Assembly (NCBI GenBank): GCA_050735975.1
Contig: JBOHVS010000226.1
Span: forward strand, 1-10,697
Length of the DNA stretch: 10,697 nucleotides
Reading direction: 5' to 3'
DNA from: DATMBL01 sp050735975
GTDB lineage: Bacteria; Desulfobacterota; Binatia; UBA9968
Numbering within the stretch: position 1 is the first letter of the stretch; each line of letters begins with the position of its first letter. Positions 7,311 through 10,697 of this stretch are shown piece after piece. A program made the translations under genes and the position numbers. A model generated the notes under the pieces. That model had not been told where the DNA came from. It ran no database searches and saw nothing but the letters and a program-made list of their open reading frames with translations.

Positions 7311-8306
7311 TCATTTCCCGGATTCCAAAAGCCTGTTTGCAAGCCGCGAATCGAACACTTTGTTGACGTCGATATTCTTCACCCGCGCATCGCTCCTCGA
7401 CGCGAGCTTCATGCTTTGTTGGATCACTTCGGCTGGAACGCGAGGGTCCGTTACCACGGATTCCTTCAATATTTCATAAGACGCTTCTGCCACGTGTGGA
7501 TCGTTGACCTTCATCATTTTCTGAATGACCTGAATAGAACCGGATTTATTCGTCTTCAAGTACACGGCCGCGTCCCGAAGCGCCCGCATGGCCGATCCAA
7601 TGATCGCCTCCTTTTCCTGCAACCTGCTTCTCCTCGCATAGACCCCTGTGTGAATATGGGGAACGCCTTCCAGATGGATGATGTTCAGGCCGCTTTCCTT
7701 AGCTCGACGAGCCACTGCCTCATCGATGAGGGCCGCATCGATCTGGCCATCCTTCAAAGCAGCCAGTCTGGCGGCCGTACCGCCTACCCGAAGAATCTGC
7801 ACGTCGCGTTTGGAATCCAGCCCCGCTTCTTCAAGAAGAAACTGCGTCATCGCGGTTGCCGGCCCGGTCAAAGATCTGACTCCGACCTTCCGGCCTTTCA
7901 GGTCCTTCACTTCCCGCACTTCAGGTCTTGCCGCCATAACATAAGGAGGAGAATTATTGAAAGAGCCCAGGACAACGACATCGGCTCCGCCTGCCATGGC
8001 GCTGAGGGGATCGAAGATACTCCCTAGCACCAAATCGACGCTGCCTCCCAGCAAGGCTTGCATGGACAAAGCGCCCGACGTGTAAATCAACTCGGCGTCG
8101 AGCCGACGAGCCGAGAAAAATCCCTTCTCCTTAGCGATCCATGGCACCAGTCCGCCGGTCGAAGTGACGGAAGGATAAGAAATACTGATCTTCTGTGGCG
8201 CAACCTGGGCTCGCGCCTCTCTTTGGCCAAAAGAGACAAAGGCAATGGCCAGAGAAGTCAAGGCTACCGCCGTTCTCGCCGGCACGCTTTTTAAAAAATG
8301 ACTCAT
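7311..8306 (-). CDS. NMT1/SsuA-like ABC-type solute-binding protein (copy 3)
   Basis: 331 residues. The signal peptide is clear: basic start, hydrophobic AVALTSLAIAFVSFG, and a good ARA|Q cleavage site at residue 33. Family landmarks follow: ISYPSVTSTGGLVPWIAKEK then GFFSARRLDAELIY, the segment GALSMQALLGGSVDLVLG, DLKGRKVGVRSLTGPATAM, and DGQIDAALIDE, with helical C-terminal EVIQQSMKLA. It should bind an organic acid in the periplasm. Its ATG at 8306 overlaps the stop of the upstream bicupin (ATGA), and an AGGAAG site lies within the end of that cupin, so its translation is coupled to the cupin. That physical tie between a cytosolic cupin and a periplasmic binding protein argues that they serve the same compound. 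No cognate permease or ATPase is in the window. Confidence 0.9.
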   Translation of the reverse strand: MSHFLKSVPARTAVALTSLAIAFVSFGQREARAQVAPQKISISYPSVTSTGGLVPWIAKEKGFFSARRLDAELIYTSGALSMQALLGGSVDLVLGSIFDPLSAMAGGADVVVLGSFNNSPPYVMAARPEVREVKDLKGRKVGVRSLTGPATAMTQFLLEEAGLDSKRDVQILRVGGTAARLAALKDGQIDAALIDEAVARRAKESGLNIIHLEGVPHIHTGVYARRSRLQEKEAIIGSAMRALRDAAVYLKTNKSGSIQVIQKMMKVNDPHVAEASYEILKESVVTDPRVPAEVIQQSMKLASRSDARVKNIDVNKVFDSRLANRLLESGK

Positions 8307-9376
8307 GCGCGCTTCCTGTAAGTGACCGGAGGGTTCCTGAGCTCCAGTCCTTCTTTTTTGAGTTCTTCAACATACATCTGCCGGATGGCCGGATCTTCGT
8401 CTTCGAACTCGATCATGTCCCCTCCCGCTTCCGTGCTCTTGAACATCTGCTCCCACCCGCCGATCGGATACTTCTGCCCCCAGCCCTTCAACGCCAGCTG
8501 CCGGATGCTCCCCTTGCCTAGATTGAAATGCTGATGAAACCACCGGTTAGGAGGAGACATCATGCTTCCCGCCCCCCAATCGAATCTTTCCCATTTCTGC
8601 CCCTCCCGCCACATCAGTGTGTAACCCCGGCCGGCCAAAACAATGATGTACGCGCCGGGCCCGTGCCGGTGCGCCTTCTTATAAACCCCGACTGGAGAGT
8701 CATTTAGATGCGACGAAAGGGTATTGCTGGACAGCTCCATTTCGACCTGCCTCAGCCCGGGTCCTTTGACGGAAAATTCGTGCAGATTGAGATTCACGAC
8801 ATCCGGGATGAAGTTGCTTTCCCACACGAGTCCGGGACGGCTCACCCCTTTGCCGGAAAAATATTCAGAGTCGCCGTCGAACCTTTCCTTGAAGCGGTAA
8901 GGATTGTTCATGATGAAGTCATGGTTGTGGAACATATTGAAAACCGCCGGGGCGTTCGTCAGCGCCACGTAACGCACCGGCTCTGTTCCGGAGCCGTTGA
9001 AGTGCTGGTGCCAGCTATTGATCGGGGGTGAAAACATACTCCCGCGCTTCCACTCGAATGTTAGAGGCTTTTCCCCTTCATTCCATACGGTGGTCGCGCC
9101 GCTGCCGCGCAACACATAGACGATCTCCTCATACAAGTGCTTCTGCGGCTTCGTCGATTTCTCCGGCGCTATTTCGCAAACGTAAGCGCCCATAGCAAGT
9201 TGGTCTTCCGGCGCTCCCAATATCACCCAAGTCCCAGACGCTCCCAGGCGGTCCCACGGCTTGACCTCGACTGTATTCAAATCCGGAACGATGAAGTCCC
9301 GGATCATGGGAACTCCCTCGTACTCCGCCCACTGCTCGAATGCAGTCTTCCCGGTGTATGGCTTCGGCTCAAACAT
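8303..9376 (-). CDS. Bicupin protein, gentisate-dioxygenase-like metal site (copy 1)
   Basis: 357 residues with two cupin barrels and no signal peptide, so cytosolic. Domain 1: Gln78-x-His80-x3-Glu84-x6-Gly91 and SPPINSWHQHFN (His123), a cupin site with the first His replaced by Gln. Domain 2: AHRHGPGAYIIVLAGRG (His236, His238, Ala242, Gly249) and SPPNRWFHQHFN (His281). The HRH-xxx-Ala pattern, with Ala instead of Glu, resembles gentisate and 1-hydroxy-2-naphthoate dioxygenases, which hold Fe(II) with three His. A ring-cleaving or related oxygenase role is therefore plausible but not proven. In gentisate dioxygenase the active barrel is the N-terminal one; here it would be the C-terminal one. 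ATG 9376 has AAAGGGAGC upstream. It is a tandem copy of the next cupin, about 80% identical, and its stop overlaps the start of binding protein copy 3. Confidence 0.85.
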   Translation of the reverse strand: MFEPKPYTGKTAFEQWAEYEGVPMIRDFIVPDLNTVEVKPWDRLGASGTWVILGAPEDQLAMGAYVCEIAPEKSTKPQKHLYEEIVYVLRGSGATTVWNEGEKPLTFEWKRGSMFSPPINSWHQHFNGSGTEPVRYVALTNAPAVFNMFHNHDFIMNNPYRFKERFDGDSEYFSGKGVSRPGLVWESNFIPDVVNLNLHEFSVKGPGLRQVEMELSSNTLSSHLNDSPVGVYKKAHRHGPGAYIIVLAGRGYTLMWREGQKWERFDWGAGSMMSPPNRWFHQHFNLGKGSIRQLALKGWGQKYPIGGWEQMFKSTEAGGDMIEFEDEDPAIRQMYVEELKKEGLELRNPPVTYRKRA

Positions 9377-9423
9377 GTTTGCTCCCTTTCGAGAGTTTCA
9401 ATTAATAGTATCTGGGCATTAAG

Positions 9424-10512
9424 TTAGGCCACGCGCTTCTTCCTGTAAGTGACAGGAGGATTCTTCAACTCGATGCCCTCTTTTTTCAGCTCTTCCCGAT
9501 ACATTTCCCTCTCTGCCGGGTCTTCGTCCTCGAATTCGATCATGTCTCCTCCGGCTTCCGTGCTCTTGAACATCTGCTCCCAGCCGCCGATCGGATACTT
9601 CTGCCCCCAACCCTTCAACGCGAGCTGTCGAATGGGCTCTCTGCCCAGGTTGAAATGCTGGTGGAACCACCGGTTCGGCGGGGACATCATGCTCAACGGT
9701 CCCCAGTCGAATCTTTCCCAGTTTTGCCCTTCGGGCCACATGAGCGAGTAGCCCCTTCCTTTGAGCGTTATGATGTACGCGCCCGGACCGTGCCGATGCG
9801 CTTTTTTGTAGACCCCGACAGGAGACTCGCTGATGTGGCCCGACAACGTATTGCTCGACAGCTCGATTTCGATGTGTTTCATGCCCGGTCCCTTCGTGGA
9901 GAACTCATAGAAGGGCAGGTCCACGATGTCCGGGATGAAATTGCTTTCCCACACGTCTCCGGGATGTGCTTGTCCTTTCCCCGAAAAATAGTCCGGCTCG
10001 TCGTCGAAGCGCTCTTTAAAACGATAGGCGTTATTCATGATGAAATCGTAGCTATGAAACATGTTGAACACCGCCGGGGCGTTGGTGAGCGCCACATAAC
10101 GCACCGGTTCCGTCCCCGAACCATTGAAATGCTGATTCCAGGAATTTAACGGCGGCGAAAACAGACTGCCGCGCTTCCACTCAAAAGACATGGACTTTCC
10201 GCCATCGTTCCACACCGTTGTTGCCCCGCTTCCGCACAAAACAAAGATGAGCTCTTCGAACAGGTGCCGTTGAGGTTTGGTCGATTTCCCGGGACCTATC
10301 TCGCAAACATACGCAGCCATGCTGAGCTGATCCTGCGGCGCCCCAAGGACCACCCAGCTCCCAGTCGCACCGATCCGATCCCATGGCTCGACCGTGATCG
10401 AGTTCAAGTCCGGCACGATAAAGTCCCGGATCAGGGGGACTCCCTCGTATTCTGCCCACTGCTCGAATGCCGTCTTCCCGGTGTACGGCTGCGCCTCAAA
10501 CACACTTTGCAT
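9424..10512 (-). CDS. Bicupin protein, gentisate-dioxygenase-like (copy 2; domain 1 His replaced by Asn)
   Basis: 362 residues, cytosolic, paralogue of the following gene. Domain 2 is fully conserved with copy 1: HRHGPGAY (His239, His241, Ala245) and PPNRWFHQHFN (His284), the three-His arrangement of gentisate-type dioxygenases. Domain 1 keeps Gln81, His83 and Glu87 but reads SPPLNSWNQHFN, so Asn126 stands where copy 1 has His123. This removes the motif-2 metal ligand from the first barrel. The first barrel is therefore probably structural, or binds metal differently, in this copy. ATG 10512 (MQSVFEAQPYTGK) has CGGAGGCG about eight bases upstream. It is the first complete gene of the run; the 81-base gap upstream could hold a promoter, but I cannot identify one. 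Function by family: a candidate oxygenase or isomerase on an aromatic intermediate; unproven. Confidence 0.85.
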   Translation of the reverse strand: MQSVFEAQPYTGKTAFEQWAEYEGVPLIRDFIVPDLNSITVEPWDRIGATGSWVVLGAPQDQLSMAAYVCEIGPGKSTKPQRHLFEELIFVLCGSGATTVWNDGGKSMSFEWKRGSLFSPPLNSWNQHFNGSGTEPVRYVALTNAPAVFNMFHSYDFIMNNAYRFKERFDDEPDYFSGKGQAHPGDVWESNFIPDIVDLPFYEFSTKGPGMKHIEIELSSNTLSGHISESPVGVYKKAHRHGPGAYIITLKGRGYSLMWPEGQNWERFDWGPLSMMSPPNRWFHQHFNLGREPIRQLALKGWGQKYPIGGWEQMFKSTEAGGDMIEFEDEDPAEREMYREELKKEGIELKNPPVTYRKKRVA

Positions 10513-10593
10513 AGACTTCGCCTCCGATCATCAGTACGCTGGCGCCGTTTCCAGGCCTTGGGTTTTTCTTGCGGCGATCCCGTACAATCCGTT

Positions 10594-10697
10594 TCAATCC
10601 GCCCTCCACTCATAGAGACCCAAGGGAAGGCTATCCAGATAACGGGCAACATCCTCGGCCTTCATCACGTCCGCATATTTCATGTTCATGTCGAGCA
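10594..10697 (-). CDS. C-terminal end of an unidentified protein (partial)
   Basis: The frame enters from the right edge and encodes 33 residues before TGA at 10596-10594. It reads LDMNMKYADVMKAEDVARYL and then DSLPLGLYEWRAD. The codons look protein-like, on the same strand as everything else, and the stop lies 81 bases before the first cupin, so it is probably the gene upstream in the same run. I do not recognise the family from so short a tail. A short internal start (ATG at 10689 or 10683) cannot be excluded. Confidence 0.5.
   Translation of the reverse strand, partial: LDMNMKYADVMKAEDVARYLDSLPLGLYEWRAD

Larger units (their letters stand above)
8303..10512 (-). repeat. Tandem duplication of the bicupin gene
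   Basis: The genes at 9424-10512 and 8303-9376 are head-to-tail copies. An alignment by eye gives about 80% amino-acid identity over the full length. A 40-residue block (cupin 1 residues 291-330, starting IRQLALKGWGQ) is identical, although its DNA differs at several synonymous positions. That pattern suggests an old duplication kept by selection rather than a recent copy. The copies are separated by 47 bases that hold only a ribosome site. Confidence 0.85.

Noticed and set aside
8388..8510. Recent gene conversion between the two cupins
   Set aside because: A 40-residue block is identical in protein, but the DNA carries several scattered synonymous differences, so purifying selection explains it better.
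10513..10593. Possible promoter or terminator in the gap before the first cupin
   Set aside because: I found no clear -35/-10 pair and no stem-loop followed by a T-run; only the cupin ribosome site is convincing.
1..10697. CRISPR arrays, tRNA/rRNA genes, insertion sequences, phage genes
   Set aside because: No regularly spaced repeats, tRNA cloverleaf or rRNA-like segments, transposase frames or terminal inverted repeats were seen on either strand.

Overview
All confident genes lie on the minus strand, so the window is best read from right to left. It looks like a stretch of a Gram-negative bacterial chromosome of medium-to-high GC. Reasons: Sec-type signal peptides on four periplasmic binding proteins, GGAG/GGGAG ribosome sites, and a luciferase-like enzyme of the type that uses coenzyme F420. 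This mix (UbiD decarboxylases, NMT1-like and Bug-type binding proteins, bicupins, F420 enzymes) is what I would expect from uncultured soil or sediment lineages rich in solute-binding proteins (for example Rokubacteria, Binatota or Tectomicrobia relatives, or Betaproteobacteria). No marker gene settles the taxon.

Transcription order: (1) the last 33 codons of an unidentified gene, 10697-10594. (2) Two tandem bicupins about 80% identical, 10512-9424 and 9376-8303. (3) Two NMT1/SsuA-like binding proteins, 8306-7311 and 7283-6291. (4) Two UbiD-family decarboxylases, 6281-4851 and 4833-3448. (5) A third NMT1-like binding protein, 3407-2337. (6) A Bug/TctC-type binding protein, 2263-1235. (7) A broken gene fragment that looks like the end of an enoyl-CoA hydratase, 1238-973. 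(8) A luciferase-like, probably F420-dependent oxidoreductase, 939 to the left edge. Gaps from the first cupin to the Bug gene are at most 73 bases, one junction is an ATGA overlap, and most genes carry a clear ribosome site. One operon is likely.

Functional reading (inference): this resembles a catabolic cluster for an aromatic or other unsaturated carboxylic acid. Binding proteins would capture the acid in the periplasm. Two prenyl-FMN-dependent UbiD enzymes would remove a carboxyl group. Two cupins with a gentisate-dioxygenase-like His-x-His site could cleave a ring or handle an intermediate. The F420-type enzyme and the former hydratase would be downstream redox and acyl-CoA steps. No permease, ATPase, UbiX or regulator is in the window, so the substrate and transport route are unknown. 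The most notable points are the organisation in pairs, the loss of a metal-site His in one cupin copy, and the replaced metal-ligand His in one UbiD.
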